A stretch of 64,000 bases of DNA from Pelobates cultripes (taxonomy: Eukaryota; Chordata; Amphibia; Anura; Pelobatidae), in NCBI GenBank assembly GCA_933207985.1, contig OW240918.1, positions 117,546,438 through 117,610,437 on the forward strand, given 5' to 3'. Position numbers and translations under genes: made by a program. The notes below the pieces were generated by a model. The model was not told the DNA's origin, did no database searches, and worked only from the letters and a program-made list of their open reading frames with translations. The stretch's first letter is position 1. Every line of letters starts with the position of its first letter. Below are positions 35,100 to 46,817 of this stretch, one piece after another.

Positions 35100-37557
35100 A
35101 CGTGCATAGAGAAGGGTACACTCATGCATCCATCTTGAGCTGCAACTGTGGCTTTCTCCAAACTGAAGTTTTCCAGCTGCTACAAGTAGGCTGAGACTGC
35201 ATCCTTACTTTTCATGCAATGATATACAATTCACAATATTATATCACTTCTGTGAATTACAGAATGTGAAATCCTAATCTGCCTACTGATAGAATGTGGA
35301 ACCAATTCCCTGCATAGAGGTACTGTAAGTTCAGCCTGAACTGTTCTTCCAAGAACCCTTTTATTAAAACACTTCCAATAACAATTTCATACATTGTAAG
35401 ATTGTATCTCTCGAAGACAGCAGACATCTATTTTTCCAGAAGCGGGGAAGTACATTATGTTCTTGTTTTCTAAAATATATAAATTATTTTTATTTTTTTG
35501 ACAGCTGATATTTGTGAGATAATTTCATGTAACTGATAGATTGGTTTACAGACATACTCGATCTTATACCCAAGCAATATGTACAGAAGACTGCCAATAT
35601 ATTCCATTTAACTTTCATTTTAAAGATATGTCACATTGATTTACCATCATTGAGTTTAAGATTATTTTACACTGATTAGTTCGTGGTGGCGTATTTTAAA
35701 GTGGAAATTATGCAATTTAGAAAACACACATAACTAATTTCTTATAGCATGATGTATTTCTTACATTTAAATTACTACTTTCTGTACAGCTGTACAAAAG
35801 GCTTGTGAAGATATTTTTAAAGCAATTTTATTGTTTTTGTGTTATTTACAGACACACTTGTAAATAAATGAAGGTTGAAAAAGTATACAAGAGAGGTGAG
35901 ATGCTATGTAATCTGATGATTAAATTCAGTCTGAACTGCCATTTTCCCAAATTTAGGCTTATCGGGTGATTAGTTAAATTCCTGATTTCCGACCTAAAAT
36001 GTTAACGGAATCATGAACCAGCTGTAACGCACCATGACTGTTTATTTTCATCTTGATTTGTGGTTCTGAATTCTATCTGTGGCTACATAAAAAGAGATGA
36101 CTAACAGGAAATAAAGATGATTGATGGCTATCGGACAGTTACTAGTCACAGAACAAGTGAGAAGTGACCAGCAGAGGTAGAAAAATAAAAGCAGTAAGAA
36201 AAAATAAATAGAAAATTAGCATTTCCAATTAGGGAAAATCTCATCATTGACATCGGCATGCAAACTTTGTTGCCGACGTTGGAATGGAGTGATGTCATGT
36301 GACTCCATTCCTATACTTTCTAGACACGTATTAGAAGTGCTGGCTAGGGAGTTTCTGTAGCAACCACAGTGCAAGTTTTAGCACAATGTATACATAGAAT
36401 CTTATGCTCAATTTAATGATCTTAAGTTGTTTAGAGGATGACAGGTCATTTTCAAAACCACTTCAGTGATATGAACTCTGTTATTATTATTACTATTTCC
36501 ATTTATATACTGTTCCGAGTTGTCAATTTTAATTCTGTGTATATTATGCGTCTGTCATCAGAGCGCACTACACATTAACAACAGGCGAAGAAATCATCAA
36601 CCCTGCAGGCAGAGCACCTGCAAGGGCAAGATTGCTTCCCCCTCCCATTTTGTATTTCAACCTGTCTCCCTCTGTTGCCCTCAATATACTAAGAAAAAAA
36701 AAAGCAACCTCCCCTCACTTGCCCTGGGCACAAGCATGCGCTCTAAGCTGGAGAAACAGTTTTGCAAGAGCAGCAATGTTTATTTGTTACACCTGTAGAG
36801 ATGACATTTAATCCTTATTTGTACTTTTATGCTTTTTTTATTACTTTTATTATTACCATGTGTTAGTGCTGAATACAAGGCTAATTTGATCCCGAGAATC
36901 CACTGTATTATTAAAATAATTATTTAATTGGCTTCTACAAACTGTTCGGTAGAGTCCCTTCATAACACAGATCCCTTTTGTCAGACAGTAACACTAGTGG
37001 TGGGGAAAGAAGATGAGTTAATGACACTGCAAATACCTGTTTAACTTTTATGCCCACAGACTGACTGGTTTTACTGAGCTGCCTCCGGCAAAAGCTTCAG
37101 CTCACTGATACTGACTGACATGTACTGGAACATTCAGATACTGTCATCAATAAGGAATCCATCTATTCTATCTGGGTGCTTTAGCTGTCAGTTATACATT
37201 GTAAACAATGGGGCCTATACACTAAATGGCAAATTTACTCTAGACATTTTGATTAACATTCTGCTCAGTTCTTCTGCGTTTGATTGTCAAAAAATCCTTT
37301 GTGGTTCTCTGTATTTACTAAGAACTGAATGGTAGCCACATTTAGTCCAACTGATCCCTGCTATTTTCAAATGCTGCCGTGAAAATCATTTGAAAATAGT
37401 TTAATTGCAAACGAATTATAACTGAATTTGCTGTCTACAAGAAAACAAAAGATGCCACATGTGTAAGAGCCTGGTTTGGCCCGAGGAATATAGGGTTTGG
37501 CCATCCTTAAAGTGTTAACAGTGATTCAGTTTTGGTTGCAAAGAGATACATGTTGAC
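35100..37557. other. Unassigned AT-rich sequence
   Basis: No gene, RNA or repeat recognised in about 2.4 kb. Single-copy intergenic or intronic DNA is possible; I see no splice-site-bounded conserved reading frame. Confidence 0.4.
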
Positions 37558-37562
37558 ATGTA

Positions 37563-38658
37563 TGTTACGGTTAGCTCCAAGCTAGCTGAAGGCTGGACCG
37601 CTTGGATGTCATGATTCCCGAGTGTGGAGAGAGGGAAGCACCATTCCGTTCAGCATACCACAAGGATCCTGCGAATATAAAGTAATTCCACTAGCTATAG
37701 TACAGCTAGGATACCCTTGTTCCCACAAAACGAGTCGAGGGTCAAAACGAACTGGCTTTAATGGCACACAGACATCGCTATTTATGCAAAGCCCCAGGTC
37801 CAGGGACCTGATGGGATACAGGGACAATACAAACAGTTGACCAATGGCCTTATAGTGTATCGCCCAGCTTGGAGATAATGACTCTAACGGTTATGGCAAT
37901 TTAATTATCTCCAAGCGCCCAAAATCCCACGTGTTATTTTAACAGGTAAAACAGTATAAAAATACATAACTGTAACATTTTAATCGACACATTTTATATT
38001 CTACCATTCGTTGGATATCCCAGATCTGAGCGCAGCAGATAGGCGAATAGCGCTCAGATCTCACGAACGGTATAGCCAGTCTTTTCCATACAAAGTCCTT
38101 TCTTTTCTTTTTTTCCCGAACACGAGATGGCGGCCATGTTTTCTGGTGGGTGAATAGAGAGTGGGACCTGGCCCTAAAGCCCCTGGAGCGAGTAAAGGAT
38201 AAACAGTTGCGCGAATAGCACTCAGTGGATGGTTGTCCCAGCCCTTCGTGAGCCGAACAGAGACCGCCTTGAAGGGGGGTACTTAGCTTAGACCCAACGT
38301 TCTAATTGGGGCCACACACCTGAGTTTAGGTGGTCCTCATTCGGGAGTCTTTCGGGAGTTTCAGTTCGGTGAATTATTATCCGAACAAGGCCACCCTGAG
38401 GCAGTCAATTAGGCTTGTGGTTAACCTCAGACCGCAACTCTCCGGTGGTCAATTGGAAGCACACTCCGCTTGTAAATTGGTCGGTTGTTTCAGCGGTGAG
38501 AGAGGTTAAGTGGCGGCTCACGCCAAGAGCCAGGTGGTCTCTGTGCGTATAGTCCTGACTGTTCGTGTAATATGTTTATACAGTAATACTACCGAAACAG
38601 AGTATATGGTAAAATAAAACAGGGTAATCCAGTAAATATCTGTAGGGCTCCCGTAACA
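37563..38658. mobile_element. Solo LTR, 1096 bp, with 5-bp target duplication
   Basis: Begins TGTTACGG and ends CCCGTAACA, inverse ends with TG...CA. ATGTA flanks it on both sides (37558-37562 and 38659-38663). An internal block with GCTCAGATC...CGAACGG is related to sequence in the LTRs at 22848-23916 and 59601-60544, so it is a relative of that group. Sense strand not decided. The open frames 37609-37840 within it have no support. Confidence 0.87.
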
Positions 38659-38819
38659 ATGTATATTCATGTGTTGCATATATGTTGTATATATGTCATG
38701 TGTTGTTGTTCATCTGAGGTTGTATTTACTTCATTTTAAAAACCTGCAAAGGAACAGATGACATATAAAACCATAGAATTCAAAGAGGGCGTACTTTCTT
38801 TTTCCCATGACTGCATATA

Positions 38820-39215
38820 CCGTATTTTTCGCTCCATAAGACGCACTTTTTTTCCCCTCAAAAGTGAGGGGAAATGTCTGTGCGTCTTATGGAGCGAATG
38901 NNNNNNNNNNNNNNNNNNNNNNNNNNNNNNNNNNNNNNNNNNNNNNNNNNNNNNNNNNNNNNNNNNNNNNNNNNNNNNNNNNNNNNNNNNNNNNNNNNNN
39001 GTTAACAATCACTATGGGACAGAGGAAAGGGGGGTTTAAGATCATTTTAAGATCATTATGGGACAGGGGAGAAAAAAAAATATTCTGAACAAACTGTCCC
39101 ATGGTAAGAAACACTATGGAACAGTTTGTTCAGAATATTTTTTTTTCTGGGTTTCCTCCTCTAAAAACTAGGTGCGTCTTATGGTGAGGTGCGTCTTATG
39201 GAGCGAAAAATACGG
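38820..39215. mobile_element. TA-flanked palindromic MITE, interrupted by assembly gap
   Basis: Ends CCGTATTTTTCGCTCCATAA and TTATGGAGCGAAAAATACGG are perfect inverses flanked by TA (38818-38819 and 39216-39217), as in Tc1/mariner-mobilised MITEs. The left part itself folds back (GCTCCATAAGACGCAC against GTGCGTCTTATGGAGC at 38880-38896), and the right part contains another inverted pair around 39070-39145. No transposase is encoded. Confidence 0.85.
38901..39000. other. Assembly gap (100 N)
   Basis: One hundred unresolved bases within the palindromic MITE. The round number suggests a placeholder rather than a measured length. Frames reading through it have no meaning. Confidence 0.99.
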
Positions 39216-39217
39216 TA

Positions 39218-39841
39218 CATGCCAATAAACAAAAGATAAACCTTGGTGTATACATAACCTTGGTGCTGATCCGGCAGCAGAAGACAATTATTATTTATAA
39301 GGTTTTCTTAAATGTATCAAAACAATAGGTTAAATAATTGTTAAAGCATGCCGAGTAAATTAAATACTATATGGTACAAAAGGTACAGAGGTAAAAAGAA
39401 TGCAATGAATTGTGATTATATGAAGTAGTAATTATATCCAGAGCTATTTTATATTATTGGTCATTAGGTTAAAAAACTAATCTCATTGTCTTCAATGCTG
39501 CATTAGGGTAATAAAGGAAATGGAATGTGTATATATGTATACACACATATACACACCCCTTACATACAGTAAAATAAACAGAATATAATAATGAACACAT
39601 ACTGTAGTCACACAATAGATATGGGGGAAAGGCAGAGTAAAAAAAGACATTCTGGTGAGCCATCCATTGCCCAAACAGGATAACTCACACAGGGCTATTT
39701 ACTAGTGTGGGAATACATTTGTGAAGAATCTCCCCAAAATGGGTTATCAAATATAGTATTGCATACATATATAAGTCTGATTTTTTTGAAAAAAAAAAAA
39801 TCTGAGAAATCGCACAATCCACATTTCCAACCCATAATTCT
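39218..39841. other. Unassigned AT-rich sequence
   Basis: No gene or repeat recognised. Confidence 0.45.
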
Positions 39842-40069
39842 ATAGAAACATAGAATGTGACAGCAGATAAGAACCACTCGGCCCATCTAGTCTGCCCAAT
39901 TTTCTAAATACTCTCATTGCACCCTGGCCTTATCTTAAGTCTTGGATAGCCTTATGCCTATCCCACGCATGCTTTAACTCCCTCACTGTGTTAATCTCTA
40001 CCACTTCATCTGGAAGGCTATTCCATGCATCCACTACCCTGTCTGTAAAGTAACTTCCTAAAATATTAT
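39842..40069 (-). mobile_element. CR1 LINE 3' tail, cut by LTR
   Basis: Minus-strand 3' end beginning with GAAACATAGAATGTGACAGC (inverse of the CR1 3' repeat) and including coding sequence for YFTDRVVDAWNSLPDEVVEI, the last block of the CR1 polyprotein. Matching sequence stops at 40069, where an LTR fragment begins, so the LTR inserted into or joined the CR1 copy. Confidence 0.9.
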
Positions 40070-40627
40070 TGTGACGAGAGCAATCTCGCCACATTGCATT
40101 GGAGAAGCCTGGTTGCTCGCCTGTTACCGTTGGACTATGGCCCCATGTTAAAAGACATCTTTTTCCCTGAAGAAAAGACTTATTCGTGCTTTTCTGCCCG
40201 GTGTTCGGTAGATTCAATCTACCGAACAACCGTACAAATGACTGGACCACCTGGGAGCTGGAGTGTGCCGGCAATTAGCCTCCCAGAAGCTGCGGTTAAC
40301 CGCAGCTTAATTGACGAATACTGGGTGGCCGCCATTCGGATCACGAACACGAGGTCGCGGCCATTTTAAACATGCGAACGCACAGCGGTGTTCGACGCCT
40401 AACTCATGGAACTAAAAACGGACACAGTTTGGCGCGAGCACCGCTGAAGCCGCCGACCTCCCTTCTTGTTCGGCGGGAGTGCACGAACGGCCTGGTGTTC
40501 GGTAGTTTTGCCTGACTGTATTATACCCCAGATAGGAATCCCATGGAGCTCATTCGTATGAGAACTAACTTTGTAAAGACTCTGGCTCCATGGCGATTGA
40601 ACTGTATTCGTGTGGTCTGAGCGAGAT
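40070..40627 (+). mobile_element. LTR 5' fragment
   Basis: Begins TGTGACGAGAGCAATCTCGC, the inverse of the right ends of the LTRs at 22848-23916 and 59601-60544. Homology includes GGAGAAGCCTGGTTGCTCGC and CCCCATGTTAAAAG. It runs into the TA array at 40628 without reaching the expected CGTTACA end, so it is truncated. Rich in GTTCG words. No target duplication can be tested. Confidence 0.75.
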
Positions 40628-40628
40628 T

Positions 40629-40688
<60 letters not shown>
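40628..40688. repeat. TA microsatellite, target of Ngaro-like insertion
   Basis: About 60 bases of near-pure (TA)n on the left of the Ngaro-like element. The tract resumes at 45798-45822 on the other side, so the element lies within one microsatellite. Confidence 0.9.
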
Positions 40689-40692
<4 letters not shown>

Positions 40693-40783
40693 GAAGGCCA
40701 TTTGGCCTGAATTTGTGGGAGGAGTAATGATCCTATATAAACCCTATCCCCGTACTTACCTTTGTCTTGCAAGCCGTTTGTCC
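40689..40783 (+). repeat. Split direct repeat A1
   Basis: 95 bases starting GTTGGAAGGCCATTTGGCC and ending AAGCCGTTTGTCC. A2 at 45568-45662 is a near-identical 95-base copy. Confidence 0.92.
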
Positions 40784-42576
40784 TTAGTTACCTGCACTTC
40801 CGGTCTAAATTGCCGCCAAATCCTGCCTCGAGTATCCAGTCCCTCATTACAGTTCCTGTCACGACCTCCATGCTCCTTCACCGGCTTCTAAACCGCCTTC
40901 GTTACGAGACCAGCACCTACACGTTAGCACAAACGTGGGAAATGGTGTTCGGCTATTTCCCACGTTCGGGCCTAAAAATGCGGGGGATAGGCTCGGTTCC
41001 TCACGCCGTTCGTTTATTTCTGCGTTCACGCGTCTAACAGCCGAATGCAGAAGTTCATACTAACCTTTCTTTCATTCGTTTAAAAAGTAATACCGATCGC
41101 TCATACTTACCCTATGTTCGGCTGTTTCATACGTTCATACAGCCGAACACGCTTACGATCGGCTTTAATACAGCCGTTTTCATTTACTCATACAGACTGC
41201 TGTTGATTTATATGTTAAATCCCTCTCTTGTTCGCTTAGCCGAACGCGGGAGGGATAAACAGGTATTCCCTATATGTTATGTATATATCCCAGTATGAAA
41301 CTATGCATGACTATTTCCTTTTTATATTTCAAGTTTATACTCTTTTTTTTCCCCCCCTGTATATATCATAGTTCTGTGGCACCATTTCCTGACCCCCCGT
41401 TACATTTAATTATGAACTAATTCCCAGCACTCCGCGGTTTCCTCACAAGGGTTACCCTCTTAAAGGAACAGTTGGCGTTTAACCCCTTTTTTATATCACT
41501 GGGTCACTCAAACCCCCTGTTTCCAGACCTGTAATCATATGACTAAACAGTAATAGACTATTTCCGGGCTCATCATTCTTAGAATACATTTTAGGTTCAT
41601 CTACTTCAAGGAAATCTTCAAGAAGTGATTTCCAGGTTCCAGTTTCATGGTATCAGGTAAAAAGGTTTTACCAATTTTACGTTTCTCCTGAGGCCTCATT
41701 CAGCCTCCACGGCCTTGCGTAAACCTCACATCCACCTCCCAAAGTGGGTTATAAACGTTTATACACACCAGGTTTAAAAACGCCACATAGACAACAACTA
41801 CTCTCATAAAACTGCTCAACCGAGCTACTATCGTATTAACATATTTCCTGTTTATCGTTTCTACATAATATTACTTAGGCTTACGCCATTTTACGCAGTT
41901 CCTCTACGTTATCAACAACCAACTGGCTACCCGGTCTCCGGCATTCAGTATCAGGTATTTTATCTTTCTCATTATGATTACGTTCTCATTAAGGCCTCAC
42001 TTCCCTTCGTTTCATTCATAAATTCACATCCCTGGGTACCCAGGGGCTTGTCTCTTACTAAGGACCAACGTTCAGGTCCCTCAGCTTACTCATGCTTACA
42101 TTACAGTACCTCTGGTACACACCTACCCATACGTTCTACATTTTTACACTTGGCACACCGGTGGCACGCCTCAGGCCCACTAGCATCTCCTTTTCCCTTA
42201 GGTTCTGGATCGAGCCTGTTTTCCTGCAGAAGCTAAGTTATAGCCATATCGAAGTCTACCTGTGCTTTGTCCAAACAAACAGGACTTATACTCAAGGTTA
42301 TGTATTTACATACGTACATATACATCGCTGCGAGAGACAAGCCCCAGTAGTTTAGAGATCTGGCTCCTAGGGTTAGTTTCTGGCCTTAGCTAGCTAATTA
42401 ATACCCAGTCCCGCGAGATCTACACCCCCACCTCATACACGGAGGTTTGGCCCACGACCAAATCATAGTTAGCAACCTTGCTCGCCCTTCTTGTGGGCTA
42501 GGGCTTCCCAAGTCATGGCCACATGTTTTGACTCTCTTTACGGTCACCGAGAGGCCTACACCCCGCCACCACGTGC
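40784..42576 (+). other. Ngaro-like element leader, no supported ORF
   Basis: About 1.8 kb between A1 and the coding region. 40880-41250 is rich in GTTCGG/CCGAAC words. The short frames here (40762-41037, 42048-42355, 42586-42398) have no family signature. It may include a decayed first ORF. Confidence 0.5.
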
Positions 42577-45058
42577 ATGTGGCCACAAAAAATCCCCTCG
42601 GGCCAAATCATAGGTAGAGACTCTCTCCACCACTTGGCACTAGCAGGGCCTCACCTGTCACTTGGTCTAGGTAAACTTTTCGCTTCGGCACTAGCTAGCA
42701 GGCCAGTTCTCTGGAGGTCTCACCTTCACCTCCTCTTCACCGTACTTATTCAAATCATTATTCTCTTTCAGATGTCTCAAAAGCCGATCACCAATCTAAC
42801 ATCAGGCAACATAGCCAGCGCGCCAATCAGGCCTGGGTCTCCGGAGAAATCCCTCACCCCTTTTACCCACAGGTCCCTGAGATACTGGACCATTCCAAAA
42901 ATCTCAGCGGAGCTCAGAAGCAGGGACATCCCTTTTCCTGCCACGACCAGAAAGGCCGAACTATATAGGCTCATGATCACTCAAGCCAACGTTCCCTGGC
43001 CAGGCTGTAGTTCACAAATCCTGCCAGCTCACACTTCGTATCCCACACGAGACACCCTGGCTGCTATACTTGCCAACCTCCAAACGATCAATCACAGACT
43101 AGCGAAACTGGAATACGCTATGGCCACACCTGGTGCCTCGTTGGGCTCGACAAACCTTCCCCTGACGGTCTCAGCCAAACCCACTTCATACGTTTCCCCG
43201 GCTCACCCTGTCCCTGACTTCATCAGAAAGGGCATTTCCAAGGGTAATGATGTTATCCCCATTGCTCTACTGCTGACCTCCCAAACTACGCTCACTAGCA
43301 CGACAGCCACTTCCATGGCTCACCCCCCCCCACCCCACACACTAGTCAGGGTGCCGGTCGGAGTGACATGCTGGTCAGTCACATTCAATTTTTGGGGCAA
43401 GTCTCGGGTGTGCAGTGACTTTCACGCTGGGGTATGTAATCTCACGACATGCGGGGCACTGCACATCTGCTCCATATGCTTCAGAACCCACACCAAGTCC
43501 ATTTGCCCAGCCCTTCTGTCACCTAAGAAATGCCTGACCGAAGTAAACATTGACATACTTGAATACTATCTCCAGTCACATCCAGCTAGGCACCTGGTAG
43601 ATTATCTGGTGACGGGTTTTTCACAGGGGTTTCACACGGGCCTTATCGCCATCCCCACAGGTACACTTGAATGCCTTAACCTTTTATCTGCTTCCACTGA
43701 CCCACTCACGGTGGACCACCTTCTGTCTACAGAAATCACAGCCGGCTTTATGATCGGCCCATTTCTGTCTTCACCTTTCTCATCTTGGCGTACCAATCCC
43801 ATCGGTATAGCCATTCACAAATGCTCCAACAAAACACGTTTAATTATTGATCTCTCCGCACCTCACTCCTCCTCCACTCCTAGTAACTCCCTCATTCCCG
43901 CCACGGAGTTCTCACTGCAATACACTAAAATTGATGATGCCATGGAGGCCATCTTATTAGCTGGTAGTGGAGCTTGGTTGAGCAAAACAGATACAACAAA
44001 CGCCTTCAAACTACTACCTATTCACCCCTCACTATGGCACTTACATGGTGTTAAATGGAGAAACAGGTATTTTTTTGCCACCTGGCTCACTTTTGGCTTT
44101 AGGAGCAGCCCCAGGTTATTCGATATCTTCACAGAAACCCTCTGCTGGCTGCTCCTAAATATACTCAGGTGCCCCTCTGTCATCCACTACCTAGACGATT
44201 TTCTATTGATAGAACCAGGTTCACAACCCCCTCACTCCATACACTCCACCACAGCTTTTTTTCACGACACTCGGGGTCCCCTTGTCACCTAGCAAAACAC
44301 TCGGTCCCTCCCCCAACTCGTTTTCTTGGGCATAGTACTCGACACCACTACCTTCCAAGCCAGTTTACCACCAGACAAGCTGTCCCACATTAAGAATGAG
44401 ATTGTCCTGTTCCTGTGGAGTGTTGCGTGCACTAAGAGGAGCCTCCAGTCCTTATTGGGGTCCCTTAACTTTGCTATGCGCATCATTCCACAGGGTAGAT
44501 CTTTTGTCTCCAGGCTTCTCAACTTGCTCCACGGTGTGCCCGACTCATGCCAAATCGTGTTGGACGATCTGGCTTGCGCGGATTTACTCATGTGGAGTAG
44601 TTTTCTGGCTGATTGGAATGGGATCTCTTTGTTCATTCCCCCACTTTCAGAGCACTCACCTTCGATTCACACAGACGCAGCGGCACACACAGGGTTCGCA
44701 GCGATCTGCGGCAACCACTGGTTTAGGGACAACTGGCCCCCTGAGACGGATGCCTTGCCGGCCTTTAGAGAAACATCTACTTTATTCGAGATCTACCCCA
44801 TTGTAGCCGCCTCTCACACGTGGGGTCTACTTTGGCAAGGCAGTTAGATGCTTCTCCGACAACTCCGCAGCCTGCGACATCATTAACAAAGGTCTGACGT
44901 GGTTGGCAGCTACCTCTCAGTTCTTCCTAGTCTGTGTCCACAACACAGCAGTTGACGATCTGTCACGCTCCCAATTTGATACCTTCTTCCAGGCACTCCC
45001 CACGGCCCACCACTTTCCATCTAGGATACCACCTTTCCACAAGCTAATCTGGGACTAA
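42577..45058 (+). pseudogene. Ngaro-like gag-RT-RNase H polyprotein, frameshifted
   Basis: The frame 42577-44292 has 571 codons; a likely start is the Met at 42772 (MSQKPITNL). Residues about 105-140 (KISAELRSRDIPFPATTRKA) resemble a SAP-type DNA-binding motif. Residues about 278-311 form a Cys/His cluster (VCSDFHAGVCN, HICSICFRTHTKSICP), a gag-like zinc finger. Reverse transcriptase follows: SKTDTTNAFKLLPIHP with the first catalytic Asp, and YLDDF at residues 538-542. A stop at 44290-44292 follows a frameshift near 44265; the same frame resumes at 44326-44847 with FLGIVLDTTTF and the RNase H start IHTDAAAHTGFAAIC. A further frameshift near 44835 leads to WLAATSQFFLV...DDLSRSQF and a stop near 45056. 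Replication enzyme of the element; inactive here. Confidence 0.88.
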
Positions 45059-45462
45059 GCACACAATGGCACCTCGCACAGGTACGCACACTCAGAGTCA
45101 CGACTTTCCCTTCACATACGCCAGGGCTTACTGTATTGCACCATGACACATTCAGGAGCTGGCTTAAATTCGAAAACCTCGCTGTTATAATCATGGTAAA
45201 TTTTTTGCCTTTTTCTCTAAACTCACAACAAAGCTTCTTACTTAAAACCTTCTATGCTGTCATTCAGCGGTTACGTCTACAAAGGCACTACAACAGCAGC
45301 TTCAAACACTTACACCCCAGTCTACATCACAAACTATGGGGTCATCAAGAAGCATCAGCTCAGGTACTTACATACCTCAATTAGAGTGAAGCACCTTACA
45401 AGCTTTCGTTACTCATGCTGTATTAACTTGCAATAAAGTGTGGTATCTTTGAATCCTCTTTT

Positions 45463-45567
45463 GCCCTCTTTTTACAGGCCTACTCATACGTTGGTTTCGT
45501 CACACCTCAACCAACTTTTGCTTTCCCTTCTACATTTCATTACGTATTAGATAAATTCCGAGCACAA
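45463..45567 (+). repeat. Split direct repeat B1
   Basis: 105 bases from GCCCTCTTTTTACAGGCC to CCGAGCACAA. B2 is the same sequence lacking about 12 bases (the CCCTTCTACATT stretch). It abuts A2 directly. Confidence 0.9.
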
Positions 45568-45662
45568 GTTGGAAGGCCATTTGGCCTGAATTTGTGGGAG
45601 GAGTAATGATAATATATAAACCTAACCCCCCTACTTACCTTTGTCTTGCAAGCCGTTTGTCC
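45568..45662 (+). repeat. Split direct repeat A2
   Basis: 95 bases, differing from A1 at only a few sites (for example GATAATATATAAACC for GATCCTATATAAACC). Confidence 0.92.
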
Positions 45663-45704
45663 CCACCCACCTACACCCATCTATATTAACACTCACCTTT
45701 GTGG

Positions 45705-45797
45705 GCCCTCTTTTTACAGGCCTACTTGTACGTTGGTTTCGGCACACCTTAACCAACTTTTGCTTTGCATTACGTATTAGATAAATTCCGAGCACAA
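45705..45797 (+). repeat. Split direct repeat B2
   Basis: 93 bases ending CCGAGCACAA, immediately followed by the resumed TA tract. It marks the right boundary of the element. Confidence 0.9.
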
Positions 45798-45868
45798 ATA
45801 TATATATATATATATATACACACATACATACATACATATATACACACACACATATATACACACACACA
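45798..45868. repeat. TA/CA compound microsatellite
   Basis: (TA)n continuing the tract left of the Ngaro-like element, changing to (CA)n with CATA interruptions, ending at the Tc1 left terminus. Confidence 0.9.
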
Positions 45869-46159
45869 CACTGCTCAAAAAAATAAAGGGAACACTTAAA
45901 CACAATGAAACTCCAAGTCAATCACACTTCTGTGAAATCAAACTGTCCACTTAGGAAGCAACACTGAGTGACAATCAATTTCACATGCTGTTGTGCAAAT
46001 GGGATAGACAACAGGTGGAAATTATAGGCAATTAGCAAGACAACCCCAATAAAGGAGTAATTCTGCAGGTAGTGACCATAGACCACTTCTCAGTTCCTAT
46101 GCTTCCTGGCTGATGTTTTGGTCACTTTTGAATGCTGGCGGTGCTTTCACTCTAGTGGT

Positions 46160-46817
46160 AGCATGAGACGGAGTCTACAACCCACACAAGTGGCTCAGGT
46201 AGTGCAGCTCATCCAGGATGGCACATCAATGCGAGCTGTGGCAAGAAGGTTTGCTGTGTCTATGAGTGTAGTGTCCAGAGCATGGAGGTGCTACCAGGAG
46301 ACAGGCCAGTACATCAGGAGACGTGGAGGAGGCAGTAGGAGGGCAGCAACCCAGCAGCAGGACCGCTACCTCCGCCTTTGTGCAAGGAGGAACAGGAGGA
46401 GCACTGCCAGAGCCCTACGAAATGACCTCCTGTAGGCCACAAATGTGCATGTGTCTGCTCAAACTTTCAGAAACAGACTCCATGAGGGTGGTATAAGGGC
46501 CCGACGTCCACAGATGGGGGTTGTGCTTACAGCCCAACACCGTGCAGGACGTTTGGCATTTGCCAGAGAACACCAAGACTGGCAAATTCGCCACTGGCGC
46601 CCTATGCTCTTCACAGATGAAAGCAGGTTCACACTGAGCCCATGTGACAGACGTGACAAAATCTGGAGACGCCATGGAGAACATTATGCTGCCTGCAACA
46701 TCCTCCAGCATGACCGGTTTGGCAGTGGGTTAGTAATGGTGTGGGGTGGCATTTCTTTGGGGGGCCGCACAGCCCTCCATGTGCTCGCCAGAGGTAGCCT
46801 AACTGCCATTAGGTACC
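46160..46817 (+). pseudogene. Tc1 transposase, N-terminal half
   Basis: The frame starts [20 protein letters not shown] (Met at 46163; an upstream Met at 46118 only extends into the leader). Residues 1-110 contain the paired-like helix-turn-helix that binds the terminal repeats. One in-frame TAG at 46433-46435 replaces a glutamine codon. Reading then continues with VHVSAQTFRNRLHEGGIRAR and the first catalytic aspartate in MLFTDESRFTL, ending with VWGGISLGGRTALHVLARGS. At 46818 the sequence switches to the inverted segment. Confidence 0.92.

Larger units (their letters stand above)
40689..45797 (+). mobile_element. Ngaro-like (DIRS-order) retrotransposon, 5.1 kb
   Basis: The structure is A1 (40689-40783), a body with gag-like, reverse transcriptase and RNase H coding sequence, then B1 (45463-45567), A2 (45568-45662) and B2 (45705-45797). 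This A1-body-B1-A2-B2 arrangement of split direct repeats is the signature of Ngaro/PAT-type elements, which integrate by tyrosine recombinase and make no target duplication. It lies in a TA microsatellite. Only about 400 bases separate the RNase H end from B1, too little for the expected recombinase of some 300-400 residues, and none is recognisable, so the copy looks internally deleted. It would depend on another element for integration. Confidence 0.88.

Noticed and set aside
38736..39114. Open frames reading through the N gap
   Set aside because: Unknown bases cannot support a frame, and the flanks are a non-coding MITE.
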